57,366 nt of DNA from NCBI RefSeq assembly GCF_006385685.1, contig NZ_VFRP01000026.1, positions 1 through 57,366 of the forward strand, given 5' to 3'. The position numbers and the translations under genes are program-made. The first letter of the stretch is position 1, and each line of letters starts with the position of its first letter. This stretch comes from Amaricoccus solimangrovi. GTDB taxonomy: Bacteria; Pseudomonadota; Alphaproteobacteria; Rhodobacterales; Rhodobacteraceae. Positions 42,934-54,165 of this stretch are shown here, piece after piece. Under the pieces are notes generated by a model, which searched no databases, had not been told where the DNA came from, and worked only from the letters and a program-made list of their open reading frames with translations.

Positions 42934-44406
42934 ATGACGACCCCGGCCATTCTCGCCATCGACCAGGGCACGACCAATTCCAAGGCCGTGCTCGTCTCCG
43001 CGAGCGGCGAGATCCTCGCGCGGGGCGCCGCGGCCGTGGGGATCGAGCATCCGCGTCCGGGCTGGGTCGAGCAGAGCCCGAAGCGGCTCTGGGACTCGGT
43101 GCTCGAGGCCATCGCCGCCTGTCTCGCGGCGGGGCCGGAGGTCGAGATCCTCGGCCTCGCGATCTCGAACCAGCGCGAATCGGTCACCGCCTGGGACGCG
43201 GCGACCGGTGAGCCGCTCGGGCCGGTGGTGAGCTGGCAATGCCGCCGCACCGCGCCCGACTGCGCGCGGCTGAACGCGGCGGGCCACGCGGAGCAGGTCT
43301 CGGCGCTGACGGGCCTGCCGATCGACCCGATGTTCCCGGGTCCGAAGATGAAATGGCTGCTGGACCGCGTGCCGCGGGGCCGCGCGGTCCGGCTCGGCAC
43401 GATCGATTCCTGGCTGATCCACTGTTTCACCGGCGGCGCGGTCCATGCCTGCGACGCGGCGAACGCGGCGCGGAGCCAGCTGTTCGACCTCGGGCGGCAG
43501 GTCTGGAGCGCGGAGCTTTCCGAGCTCTTCGGCGTGCCGCTCGACTGCCTCCCGGAGGTCCGCGACAGCGCGGGCGATTTCGGCGTCACCAGGGGCGTGC
43601 CCGGCCTGCCCGACGGCGTGCCGGTCCGCGCCGCGATCGGGGACAGCCACGCGGCGCTGTTCGGCCACGGCGCCTTCCGCCCCGGCGACGGCAAGATTAC
43701 CTTCGGCACCGGATCCTCGGTGATGACGACGCTGCCGGGCTTCATCGCGCCGAAAAGCGGGATCACCACGACGATCGCCTGGGCGATCGGCGGCAAGGCC
43801 ACCTATGCCTTCGAGGGCAACATCCTCGTCTCGGCCGCCTCGCTGCCCTGGATGGCGGAGATGCTCGGGCTGCCGGACGTGCAGGCGCTCGTCGAACTCG
43901 CCGCGACGGGCACTTCGGGGGCGGCGGGGTTCGTGCCCGCCTTCGTCGGCCTCGGCGCGCCCTACTGGGCATCGGACGCGCGCGCGCTCTTTTCCGGGAT
44001 CACCTTCAACACGACGCGCGCCGATCTCGCCCGCGCGGTGACGGATTCGATCGCCTTCCAGGTGCATGACGTCTTCGCCGCGATGAGCGCGCAGTCGCCG
44101 AGCCCGCTCGGCGCGCTTTACGTCGATGGGGGCCCGAGCCGCAACGATTTCCTGATGCGCTGCGTCGCGGAGATGCTGGCGCATCCGATCATCCAGCGCG
44201 ACGCGGCCGAGGCCTCGGCGCTGGGCGCCGCCTATCTCGCCGGGCTCTCGCTCGGGCTCTGGCCCGATCTCGACGCCATCGCCGCGCTGCCGCGCGCGGG
44301 CACGACGATCACGCCGGGCGGGGCGGAGACCGCCGGGCCGCTCGCGGTCTGGAGGGATGCCATCGCGCGCTCGACGCTGCCGGGCGCGCCGGATACGGGT
44401 GAATAA
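42934..44406 (+). CDS. FGGY-family carbohydrate kinase
   Basis: 490 residues from the ATG at 42934 with AGGGAG nine bases upstream. FGGY kinases phosphorylate ketoses, polyols or glycerol with ATP. Motifs: phosphate 1 AIDQGTTNSKAVLVS at the N-terminus, SWQCRRT, AAIGDSHAALFGHGA, phosphate 2 FGTGSSVMTT and the adenosine site VDGGPSRNDFLMR with EASALGAAYLAG. The active-site Asp is in IGDSHA. Given the neighbouring split transketolase, the product is probably a ketose phosphate such as xylulose 5-, erythrulose- or apulose 4-phosphate. The stop codon overlaps operator site 3. Confidence 0.88.
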   Translation: MTTPAILAIDQGTTNSKAVLVSASGEILARGAAAVGIEHPRPGWVEQSPKRLWDSVLEAIAACLAAGPEVEILGLAISNQRESVTAWDAATGEPLGPVVSWQCRRTAPDCARLNAAGHAEQVSALTGLPIDPMFPGPKMKWLLDRVPRGRAVRLGTIDSWLIHCFTGGAVHACDAANAARSQLFDLGRQVWSAELSELFGVPLDCLPEVRDSAGDFGVTRGVPGLPDGVPVRAAIGDSHAALFGHGAFRPGDGKITFGTGSSVMTTLPGFIAPKSGITTTIAWAIGGKATYAFEGNILVSAASLPWMAEMLGLPDVQALVELAATGTSGAAGFVPAFVGLGAPYWASDARALFSGITFNTTRADLARAVTDSIAFQVHDVFAAMSAQSPSPLGALYVDGGPSRNDFLMRCVAEMLAHPIIQRDAAEASALGAAYLAGLSLGLWPDLDAIAALPRAGTTITPGGAETAGPLAVWRDAIARSTLPGAPDTGE

Positions 44407-44414
44407 ACATTCAC
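44399..44414. promoter_or_regulatory. SorC-type operator, site 3 (regulator gene)
   Basis: GTGAATAAACATTCAC, a perfect inverted repeat (GTGAAT, four bases, ATTCAC). It lies across the kinase stop and 14 bases before the regulator ATG, suggesting autoregulation. It is the most symmetrical of the three sites. Confidence 0.65.
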
Positions 44415-44428
44415 CGCGAGGGGCGACG

Positions 44429-45379
44429 ATGGGCCGGATAAACGAGTTGAGACTGATCGCCCGGGTCGCCCAGATGTATCACGGCGAGGGCAAGCGGCAG
44501 GCGGAGATCGCGGAGCATCTGCGCATGTCTCAGGCCACCGTGTCACGGATGCTGAAGCGGGCCGAGCAGGAGGACATCGTGCGGACCACGGTGATCCCGC
44601 CGCCCGGCACCTTCACCGAGCTGGAGGCCGCGGTGCGCGAGCGCTTCGGCGTCGGCGAGGTGATCGTGGTCGACTGCACCGAGGATCGCGAGGGCGCGAT
44701 CATGGCGCGCATCGGCGAGGGGGCGGCGCATTTCCTCGAGGCGACGCTGCAGCCCGACGAGATCATCGGCGTCTCGAGCTGGAGCCAGACCGTGCTCCGG
44801 ATGGTCGACAACATCCATCCGTCCAAGACCACGCGGGCGAAATACGTGGTGCAGACGCTGGGCGGCATGGGCGATCCTTCGGTGCAGACCCATGCGACCC
44901 AGCTCACCACCCGGCTCGCGCGGCTGACCGGGGCCGAGCCCAGGCTCCTGCCGGTGCAGGGCGTCGCCGCCTCGCCCGAGGCGAAGGCGGTGATGCTCGC
45001 CGATCCCTTCGTGCGCGAGACGATGGATCTCTTCGGCGCGATCACGCTCGCGATCATCGGCATCGGCGCGGTCGAACCCTCCGAACTGCTGGCGCGCTCG
45101 GGCAACATCTTCTCGCGCGCCGAGCTTTCCGCGCTCACCGACGCGGGCGCGGTCGGCGACATGTCGCTGCGCTTCTTCGACCTGCGCGGCCAGCCGGTCA
45201 GGACGCCGCTCGACGGGCGGGTGATCGGGATGCCGCTCGACGAACTCGCCCGCGTGCCGCGCGTGATGGCGCTGGCGGGCGGCGCCGCCAAGACGCTCGC
45301 GATCATGGGCGCGCTCCGCACCGGGGCGATCGACGTGCTCGTCACCGACAGATTCACCGCGGCCCGGCTCGCCGGCTGA
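44429..45379 (+). CDS. SorC/DeoR-type sugar-binding transcriptional regulator (EryD-like)
   Basis: 316 residues from the ATG at 44429 with GAGGGG five bases upstream. The N-terminal helix-turn-helix is at about 20-44 (RQAEIAEHLRMSQATVSRML). The rest is the SorC sugar-binding domain with VGEVIVVD and IGVSSWSQTVLRM. Members bind a sugar phosphate or polyol and release DNA. The three matching operator sites in this locus, one directly before this gene, make it the likely regulator of operons 36533-40844 and 41054-46187. The erythritol regulator EryD belongs to this family, which is only weak evidence for substrate. Confidence 0.88.
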   Translation: MGRINELRLIARVAQMYHGEGKRQAEIAEHLRMSQATVSRMLKRAEQEDIVRTTVIPPPGTFTELEAAVRERFGVGEVIVVDCTEDREGAIMARIGEGAAHFLEATLQPDEIIGVSSWSQTVLRMVDNIHPSKTTRAKYVVQTLGGMGDPSVQTHATQLTTRLARLTGAEPRLLPVQGVAASPEAKAVMLADPFVRETMDLFGAITLAIIGIGAVEPSELLARSGNIFSRAELSALTDAGAVGDMSLRFFDLRGQPVRTPLDGRVIGMPLDELARVPRVMALAGGAAKTLAIMGALRTGAIDVLVTDRFTAARLAG

Positions 45380-45401
45380 GGACCGCCAGAAGGGGAAAAT
45401 C

Positions 45402-46187
45402 ATGAAGCGTTTCGAAGGACAGGCCGTGCTCGTCACCGGCGGCAACAAGGGGATCGGGCGCGGCATCGCCACGCGCTTCGCATCGGAGGGCGCCCGCGTC
45501 GCGATCGCGGCGATCGAGAAGGATACCGCCGAAACGGCGGCGGCGATCGCGGCCGAGACCGGCGCCGAGGTGATCGGCTTTCAACTGGACGTGACCGACG
45601 CGAAGGCGGTGGCCGCGACCTACGCCGAGGCCGAGGCGAAGCTCGGGCCGCTCTCCGTCTCGGTCCAGAACGCGGGCGTCATCACCATCGCGAAGGTCGA
45701 GGATCTGACCGAGCGCGAATGGGACCTGAACCTCGACGTCAACACCAAGGGCGTGTTCCTCTGCTGTCAGGAGGCGATCCGCCGCTTCCGCGCCAGCGGG
45801 ACGAAGGGCCGCCTCGTCAACACCGCCTCGGGCCAGGCGCGGCAGGGGTTCATCTACACGCCGCATTACGCCGCCTCGAAGTTCGGCGTGGTCGGACTGA
45901 CGCAGAGCCTCGCGAAGGAGGTGGCGGCGGAGGGGATCACGGTGAACGCGATCTGCCCCGGAATCATCCATACCGAGATGTGGGACTACAACGACCGGGT
46001 CTGGGGCGCGATGCTCGGGGACTATGGCCCGGGCGAGCTGATGGCCGAATGGGTCGAGGGCATCCCGATGAAGCGGGCGGGCACCCCGGCCGAGGTCGGC
46101 GCGCTGGTGGCGTTCCTCGCCTCGGAGGACGCGGCTTATGTCACTGGCCAGACGATCAACGTCGACGGCGGCCTGATCATGTCGTGA
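45402..46187 (+). CDS. short-chain dehydrogenase/reductase (polyol/sugar dehydrogenase type)
   Basis: 261 residues. Cofactor motif TGGNKGIG at about 12-19, NAG in VQNAGVITIAKV, catalytic Tyr and Lys in HYAASKFGV, and the common INVDGG end. It resembles sorbitol/galactitol/xylitol-type dehydrogenases of the SDR family. It starts 22 bases after the regulator stop, so it is the last gene of the plus-strand operon. It is a second SDR for this locus; the two could act on different stereocentres or in opposite directions. Followed by a dispersed palindromic repeat. Confidence 0.85.
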   Translation: MKRFEGQAVLVTGGNKGIGRGIATRFASEGARVAIAAIEKDTAETAAAIAAETGAEVIGFQLDVTDAKAVAATYAEAEAKLGPLSVSVQNAGVITIAKVEDLTEREWDLNLDVNTKGVFLCCQEAIRRFRASGTKGRLVNTASGQARQGFIYTPHYAASKFGVVGLTQSLAKEVAAEGITVNAICPGIIHTEMWDYNDRVWGAMLGDYGPGELMAEWVEGIPMKRAGTPAEVGALVAFLASEDAAYVTGQTINVDGGLIMS

Positions 46188-46191
46188 AGCG

Positions 46192-46263
46192 CGTAGGGCG
46201 GACATTTGTCCGCCTCGCTCCGCCCCTACGGGAGGCCGGGGAGAGGCGGACAGATGTCCGCCC
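46192..46263. repeat. dispersed palindromic repeat, copy 3 with a degenerate inverted partner
   Basis: A full copy (CGTA plus GGGCGGACATTTGTCCGCC) at 46192-46214 and a second, inverted and slightly changed copy (GGCGGACAGATGTCCGCCC) at 46245-46263. It lies between the convergent SDR and permease genes and could act as a bidirectional terminator. Confidence 0.85.
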
Positions 46264-46269
46264 ACATGC

Positions 46270-47328
46270 TTAGCCGGCCGCTTCCTGGGCTAGGGCGACA
46301 CGGGCCTGGAGGCGGCTCTGGAGCTGGTCGATCACCACGGCGGCGATGATGACGAGGCCCTTGATCACCATCTGCCAGAAGGACGAGACGCCCATCATGA
46401 TGAGCCCGTCCGAGAGGATGCCGATCACGAAGGCGCCGACGATCGTGCCGCCGATCCGGCCGCGCCCGCCCGACATCGAGGTGCCGCCGAGCACGGCGGC
46501 GGCGATGGCGTTCAGTTCGAAGAACTCGCCCGTCGCCGGATGGGAGGCGCGGAGCTGCGAGGCGATGATGATGCCGACGAGCGCCGCCATCAGCCCCGAG
46601 AACATGTAGACGAACATCTTCACCCGGCGCACGTTGACCCCCGAAAGCGCGGCGCCGCGCTCGTTGCCGCCGACCGCGTAGATGTTGCGGCCGAGCCTCG
46701 TGCGGTGGGCGATGTAGCTCGAAAGCGCGACGGTGAGCGCCAGGAGCCAGATCATGACCGGGATACCGAGCATCTGCCCGGTTCCGATCAGGGGGAAGGT
46801 CGCGGAACCGTATTCGGGATTGCCGTTGAGGTTCGGAAAGGTCCGGCCGTCGGAGAGCAGCAGCGCGGCGCCGCGCGCGACATAGAGCATGCCGAGCGTC
46901 GCGATGAAGGGGGCGACGTTGAACCGCGTGATGAGCAGTCCGTTGATCGCGCCCACGAGGATTCCGCAGGCGCAGGCGATGGCGGCGATCTCGAAGGTGT
47001 TGAACTGGATCGACCAGCCGAATCCGGGGTCGATCCCGTGGAGCACCAGCCAGCCGGTGATCATGCCGGTGAGCCCGACCACTGAGCCGACCGAGAGGTC
47101 GATGCCGCCGGTGATGATGACGAAGGTCATGCCGATCGCGAGGAAAGCGTTGATCGCGACGTGTTTCGACACGAGCACCGCGTTCGCGACCGAGAGGAAG
47201 TTCGGCGCCGCCCAGGAGAAATAGGCGAGCACGAGAATGAGCGCGACGAAGGTGCGCGCCCTCAGGAGCAGGAGCAGCCAGGCGCGGCTCGGCGCGTGGC
47301 CCGGGGCATCGATCGAGGCGGCGCTCAT
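46270..47328 (-). CDS. CUT2 sugar ABC transporter permease
   Basis: 352 residues from the ATG at 47328, overlapping the ATPase stop by four bases. Motifs: GGIDLSVGSVVGLTGM, RFNVAPFIATLGMLYVARGAAL, YAVGGNERGAALSGVNV and VLGGTSMSGGRGRIGGTIVGA. The C-terminus VIDQLQSRLQARVALAQEA is longer than that of the permease at 39870. Third CUT2 transporter of the window, in an operon reading binding protein, DUF2291, ATPase, permease. The fucose-isomerase-family gene further upstream suggests an aldose or deoxyaldose ligand. Confidence 0.92.
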   Translation of the reverse strand: MSAASIDAPGHAPSRAWLLLLLRARTFVALILVLAYFSWAAPNFLSVANAVLVSKHVAINAFLAIGMTFVIITGGIDLSVGSVVGLTGMITGWLVLHGIDPGFGWSIQFNTFEIAAIACACGILVGAINGLLITRFNVAPFIATLGMLYVARGAALLLSDGRTFPNLNGNPEYGSATFPLIGTGQMLGIPVMIWLLALTVALSSYIAHRTRLGRNIYAVGGNERGAALSGVNVRRVKMFVYMFSGLMAALVGIIIASQLRASHPATGEFFELNAIAAAVLGGTSMSGGRGRIGGTIVGAFVIGILSDGLIMMGVSSFWQMVIKGLVIIAAVVIDQLQSRLQARVALAQEAAG

Positions 47329-48851
47329 GCGGCGTGCTCCCTCTGCTTCTTCGTGTTGGCGGCGGCGATGATCTCGGCCGCGGGCGCGCCGGCGGGAAAT
47401 TCGCGGACCAGCCGGCCCTCGGCCATCACCAGGATCCGGTCGGCGAGCCCCATGACCTCCTCGATGTCGGAGGTGACGAAGAGGATCGCGATCCCCTCGG
47501 CGGCGAGGCGGCGCATCGCGCGGTAGATCTCGGCCTTGGCGCCGATGTCGATCCCGCGCGAGGGCTCGTCCATCAGCAGGATCTTCGGACCCGTCATCAG
47601 CGCCTTGCCGATCACCACCTTCTGCTGGTTGCCGCCCGAGAGCGAGGAGACCGGGTTCTCGGCGCTCGCGACCTTGATGACGAGGCGGCGGATGTAGTCC
47701 GCGGCCCGGGCCGCCTCGGCGCGGAGGCTGAGATGCGGGCCGATCGAGAGCGCCTTGAGCGAGGAAAGCGTGAGATTCTCGCGCACCGAGAGGATCTGGA
47801 TGAGCCCGTCGCGCTTGCGGTCCTCGGGCACCAGCGCGATCCCGCGCGCGATCCGCGCCGCGACGTCGCCCCGGAGCGGCCGGTCGCCCACGAACATCCG
47901 GCCCGTCGCGCGCGGATGCTGCGCCATCACGCATTCGAGGAATTCGGTGCGCCCCGCGCCCATCAGCCCGTAGAGGCCGAGGATCTCGCCCGCGCGGACC
48001 GAGAGCGAGACGTGGTCGACCGCGTAGCCTCCGCCGGGCTTCGGCAGCGAGACGTCCTCGGCGCGGAACACCTCGGCGCCGAAGGCGTGGGAGATCCCGG
48101 CCGAATAGTCCTTCGACTTGTCGCCGATCATCGCCTGGACGATCCAGGGGATGTCGACGCCCGCCATCCCGCGCGATCCGGTGATCGCGCCGTCGCGGAG
48201 CACGGTGATGTAGTCGCCGATCCGGATCAGCTCCTCGAGCCTGTGCGAGATGTAGACGACGCCGACCCCCTGCGCGGTGAGTTCCCCGATCACGCGGAAG
48301 AGCACCTCGACCTCCTGCGGCGAGAGCGCGGAGGTGGGTTCGTCGAGGATCAGGATGCGCGCGTCCTCGGCCAGCGCCTTGGCGATCTCGATGATCTGTT
48401 GCTGGCCGATGCGGAGATAGCCGAGCACCTGCTCGGGCCGGATGTCCTGCTCCAGCCGCCGCATCAGCGCCTGGGTCCGGCGCGCCATCTCGCCCTTGTC
48501 GATGTCGAAGCCAAGGCGAAGCGGCTCGCGGCCGATGAAGACGTTCTCCGCCACCGTGAGGTCGGGGAAGAGGTTGAGTTCCTGGAAGACGATGCCGATG
48601 CCGGCGGCGACCGCGTCCTCCTTGCTCCGGAACACGACGGGCCGGCCGTCCATCAGGATCTCGCCCTCGGTCAGATCCTCGACGCCGGCGATGACCTTCA
48701 TCAGCGTGGACTTGCCCGCGCCGTTCTCGCCGACGAGCACGTTGACGGCGCCCATGCGGATGTCGAAATCGACGCCCTTGAGCGCGCGGGTGCCGGGATA
48801 GACCTTGACCGCGCCCCGGATCGACAGGCCGACCGGATGCGGCCCGGTCAC
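47325..48851 (-). CDS. CUT2 sugar ABC transporter ATP-binding protein (two ATPase modules)
   Basis: 508 residues. First module: GENGAGKST near the start, QQQIIEIAKAL, ILDEPTSALS. Second module: GLMGAGRTEF, SLSGGNQQKVVIGKAL, LLMDEPSRGIDIGAK. Domain order and length are normal for RbsA-type proteins. It overlaps the permease (47325-47328) and the DUF2291 gene (48848-48851) by four bases each, so translation is coupled throughout the operon. The two CUT2 ATPases of the window are clearly related but far from identical. Confidence 0.92.
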   Translation of the reverse strand: MTGPHPVGLSIRGAVKVYPGTRALKGVDFDIRMGAVNVLVGENGAGKSTLMKVIAGVEDLTEGEILMDGRPVVFRSKEDAVAAGIGIVFQELNLFPDLTVAENVFIGREPLRLGFDIDKGEMARRTQALMRRLEQDIRPEQVLGYLRIGQQQIIEIAKALAEDARILILDEPTSALSPQEVEVLFRVIGELTAQGVGVVYISHRLEELIRIGDYITVLRDGAITGSRGMAGVDIPWIVQAMIGDKSKDYSAGISHAFGAEVFRAEDVSLPKPGGGYAVDHVSLSVRAGEILGLYGLMGAGRTEFLECVMAQHPRATGRMFVGDRPLRGDVAARIARGIALVPEDRKRDGLIQILSVRENLTLSSLKALSIGPHLSLRAEAARAADYIRRLVIKVASAENPVSSLSGGNQQKVVIGKALMTGPKILLMDEPSRGIDIGAKAEIYRAMRRLAAEGIAILFVTSDIEEVMGLADRILVMAEGRLVREFPAGAPAAEIIAAANTKKQREHAA

Positions 48852-49489
48852 GGCCGGACCTCGAGCGAGACCGGCGTCACCAGCATGGGCTCGGTCGCGG
48901 AGCGAAGCGCGACGGCGCCGAGGAAGGCGACGGTCCGCCCCTTCGGGTCACCCTCCGGAAGGGCGATGGCGGCGGTGGCGCGGTCGTTCAGGCCGCGGGC
49001 GAGTTTCGCGAATTCGATCTGGTCGCGGAAATCGTCGAAATTGTAGAAGGGTGCGACGTCGCGGAGCGCGGTGCCCTTGATGACGGGGCCGAGCTGGAGC
49101 GTCGCGTCGGCCGCCCCGTCGCCGTCGGTATCGATTCCGAGCGTCCGGGCGCGGGTGTCGAGCGCGGCCTCGACCACCTTTCCCTCGCCCTTGACCGGGA
49201 ATGTCCAGGCCGCCCCGGCGCCGGAGCCGCGCGTGCCATGGGCGGCGCCGGCGGTGTCGAGCCCGCCCGCGAGCGCGGCGCGCAGATCCGCGACCGGCAC
49301 CGCCCTTTCCGTGATGAAGGGCACGAGCTTCGCGTCGTAGGTCTCCGCCACCCGCGTCTCGGCCCGCGCCGCGTCGCCGGTGGCGTCGCCGGCGGCCGTC
49401 TCGCCCGCCGCGGGCGTCTTGACGATCTTGCAGCCCGACGGCGCGAGCAGCAGCGCGGCGCAGACGAGGGTGAGGGGAAACCGGAACAT
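48848..49489 (-). CDS. DUF2291 periplasmic lipoprotein
   Basis: 213 residues from the ATG at 49489, with GAGGA six bases upstream. Signal peptide with lipobox LAPSGC, so it is predicted to be lipidated and face the periplasm. The mature part is beta-rich, with a DUF2291-like ending (GRTVAFLGAVALRS, then VTPVSLEV). Family members sit in sugar ABC operons, often beside erythritol or pentose-type systems, and their role is unknown; assisting substrate capture is a guess. A Gly/Ala/Thr-rich linker of about 35 residues follows the Cys. Confidence 0.78.
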   Translation of the reverse strand: MFRFPLTLVCAALLLAPSGCKIVKTPAAGETAAGDATGDAARAETRVAETYDAKLVPFITERAVPVADLRAALAGGLDTAGAAHGTRGSGAGAAWTFPVKGEGKVVEAALDTRARTLGIDTDGDGAADATLQLGPVIKGTALRDVAPFYNFDDFRDQIEFAKLARGLNDRATAAIALPEGDPKGRTVAFLGAVALRSATEPMLVTPVSLEVRP

Positions 49490-49539
49490 CGCGATCCTCG
49501 TGCCGGCCGGCGCGCGCGGGCGCCGGCCCTGGCCATCCG

Positions 49540-52078
<2,539 letters not shown>

Positions 52079-52094
52079 CCGATGGCTCCCTGAA

Positions 52095-52124
52095 TTATTG
52101 TTTGTTTTTGTTTGCTTTCGTTGA
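52095..52124 (-). promoter_or_regulatory. DeoR-type operator, site A (isomerase promoter)
   Basis: Three 10-base tandem units on the minus strand: TCAACGAAAG, CAAACAAAAA, CAAACAATAA, ending 16 bases before the isomerase ATG. The predicted transcription start (about 52122) lies at its edge, so binding here would block the isomerase gene. Confidence 0.65.
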
Positions 52125-52128
52125 TTTC

Positions 52129-52157
52129 CGTATATCCTCGGGTCGGTCGCGTCGCAA
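52129..52157 (-). promoter_or_regulatory. sigma-70-type promoter of the isomerase gene
   Basis: Minus strand TTGCGA (52157-52152) and TATACG (52134-52129) with a 17-base spacer. The plus-strand regulator gene starts 78 bases to the right of it. Confidence 0.5.
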
Positions 52158-52234
52158 GCGGGCTCGGGCCTACACTCCCGGGGTGCGCGGCTGTAGGATC
52201 GGGGGTGGCGCGCGGTGGCGGGAGAGGTGGCGAG

Positions 52235-53059
52235 ATGGCAAGTTCAACCGGATCCGCCCCCGCCCCCTCCGACCGGGGCGAGGCGCTGTCGGGCCTCCTG
52301 TCGGAACCCCGTCGGCGCAAGATCCTCGAATGGATCCAGGAGGAGGGCAGCGCCCGCGTCCGCGAGCTCTCGCGCGCCTTCGAGGTCTCCGAGGCGACGA
52401 TCCGGCAGGATCTGGAGCGGCTCGAGAACGAGGGCCATGTCACGCGGGAGCACGGCGGCGCCTATCTCAGGGACACCGCCGCGCAGGTCGGCGCGCTGAA
52501 GCTGCAGCATACCGAGAACATGGAGAAGAAGCGCCGGATCGGCGCGCTGGCCGCGGCGCAGGTCACCGATGGCGAGACGCTGATCCTCGACGCGGGCTCG
52601 ACCACGACGGAGGTTGCGCTGCGCCTGACCGATCGGCGCGACCTGACGGTGATCACCAACGCGCTCAACATCGCGCTCATCCTCGGCGGATTGCCCGGGA
52701 TGGCGGTGCACATGCCGGGCGGCCAGTTCAAGGCGCCGACGCTCTCGCTTTCGGGCGACCGCTCGGTCGAGTATTTCAAGAACATCTTCGCGGGGAAGCT
52801 CTTCCTCGCGACGGCGGGCGTGGCGGTCGACACCGGCCTCACCTATCCGAGCTTCGCGGATCTCCAGCTCAAGGAGGCGATGATCCGCGCGGCGAGCCAT
52901 GTCTACCTCGTCGCGGATTCGACCAAGATCAACCGCTCGAGCTTCACCCGGCTCGGCGCGCTCGAGGTGATCAACAGCTTCATCACCGACGACGGCATTT
53001 CCGACGCCGACGCCCAGGCCTTCGAACGGCGGGGGATAAGGCTGCTGATCGCTGAGTGA
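52235..53059 (+). CDS. DeoR/GlpR-family transcriptional regulator
   Basis: 274 residues from the ATG at 52235; an upstream in-frame start at 52112 would give a low-complexity extension and overlap the operator. The N-terminal winged helix-turn-helix is at about 28-72 (RRRKILEWIQEEG, RVRELSRAFEVSEATIRQDL, EGHVTREHGGAYL), diagnostic of DeoR. The C-terminal DeoRC sugar-phosphate-binding domain contains LDAGSTTTEVAL and the C-terminal ADSTKIN segment. Divergent from the isomerase gene. It is the likely ligand-responsive regulator of regulon B through the CAAAC repeats. Confidence 0.9.
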   Translation: MASSTGSAPAPSDRGEALSGLLSEPRRRKILEWIQEEGSARVRELSRAFEVSEATIRQDLERLENEGHVTREHGGAYLRDTAAQVGALKLQHTENMEKKRRIGALAAAQVTDGETLILDAGSTTTEVALRLTDRRDLTVITNALNIALILGGLPGMAVHMPGGQFKAPTLSLSGDRSVEYFKNIFAGKLFLATAGVAVDTGLTYPSFADLQLKEAMIRAASHVYLVADSTKINRSSFTRLGALEVINSFITDDGISDADAQAFERRGIRLLIAE

Positions 53060-53080
53060 ACCGCCCGCGGCGCGCGCGCC

Positions 53081-54040
53081 TCAGAAGCTCGCCGCCAGCC
53101 CGAGCCCGTAGCCGGTCAGGTGCTCCCCGAAGGAGTAGCGGAACACCAGCCTGCCCTTGGTCACGAGCGGAAGCCCGGTCCGCGAGACGTCGAACTCGAT
53201 CCCGTAGCCGGTCTGCGCGAGCCAGTCGGTGTTCAGGATCTCCCCCTGGTCGCCGGGAAGCCAGGAGGCGGAGAATTCGGCGACGGTGCGCAGCGGCCCG
53301 CCGAAGGCCTCGATCCCGGTCGGCATCCGGAGCCGCGACCAGAGCGCGAGCGTCGAGGCCTCGGCGCTCGCCACGATGTCGCGGTCGCCGCCGATCGGCT
53401 CGAGGTGGAGATAGGTGTAGCGCAGCGTGTATTCGGCCTGGAGGTCGTTCTCCCAGCTCCGGTCGTAGGCGAGCACGAGCGAACCGCCCAGCCCGCCGGC
53501 GGTCAGGCCGCCGTCGCGCAGGAATGCCGCGTCCTCCGCGCCGATCCGGTTCGCGATGAACTGCGCGACGAAGGATGTGTCGCTCACCACCTGCCCGAGC
53601 GCGACATTGGCCATCGGCCGCAGGACGAGCGCGTCGGTGAGGCGGAAATCCCAGCCGATCCCGCCGGTCGCGGCGAAGCCGGTCCATTTCGGCCGGAGCC
53701 GGGCGCTCTGGGTTCCGTCGGTCACGGTGAAATGCGGATCGTAGCGATCGTAGCCGATATAGCCCTCGAGATAGAGCGGGAAAGCCTCGCTCAGCGTGAT
53801 GCCGGCGCCGAGCTGCGCCGCCTGGAAATCGCTCTGCCCCCCCGGGCGCGTCCCGGTGTTGAATTCGAGCGCGCTGGCGGTCTCGCTCGGCACCGCCGAG
53901 ATGCCGAGCACGGCCAGCGCGCCCTGGGCGTGGCGTTCGATCGAGAGGCCGGTGAGATCCTCGAGCCTGTCCGCCCGCGCGCCGGAGGGCAGCGCGAGGA
54001 GGCCGAGAAGCGGGAGGGCGCGAAAATGGTTGCGGATCAT
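53081..54040 (-). CDS. outer-membrane beta-barrel protein
   Basis: 319 residues from the ATG at 54040. A signal peptide ([20 protein letters not shown], cleavage near ARA-DR) precedes alternating polar/aromatic strands: [52 protein letters not shown]. The last strand is YGLGLAASF, with terminal Phe, the signature recognised by the BAM insertion machinery. It resembles autotransporter-type or Omp_b-brl barrels and is not assigned further. No passenger domain is present. Transcribed alone. Confidence 0.75.
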   Translation of the reverse strand: MIRNHFRALPLLGLLALPSGARADRLEDLTGLSIERHAQGALAVLGISAVPSETASALEFNTGTRPGGQSDFQAAQLGAGITLSEAFPLYLEGYIGYDRYDPHFTVTDGTQSARLRPKWTGFAATGGIGWDFRLTDALVLRPMANVALGQVVSDTSFVAQFIANRIGAEDAAFLRDGGLTAGGLGGSLVLAYDRSWENDLQAEYTLRYTYLHLEPIGGDRDIVASAEASTLALWSRLRMPTGIEAFGGPLRTVAEFSASWLPGDQGEILNTDWLAQTGYGIEFDVSRTGLPLVTKGRLVFRYSFGEHLTGYGLGLAASF

Positions 54041-54165
54041 CTGGGATCGCGAAAGGGTTGACCGCCGGAGGATCGGCCGTTCCGCGCGCTCTGTCCAGAG
54101 TGCGCGGCGGGCGGCTGACCCAGGCGTGGCCATTCGGTCACGGCTTCTCCGGGGGAGGGACGGCG

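Noticed and set aside
42838-46263. The palindromes as parts of a CRISPR array
   Set aside because: Copies are few, not regularly spaced, inverted relative to each other and without spacers or cas genes.
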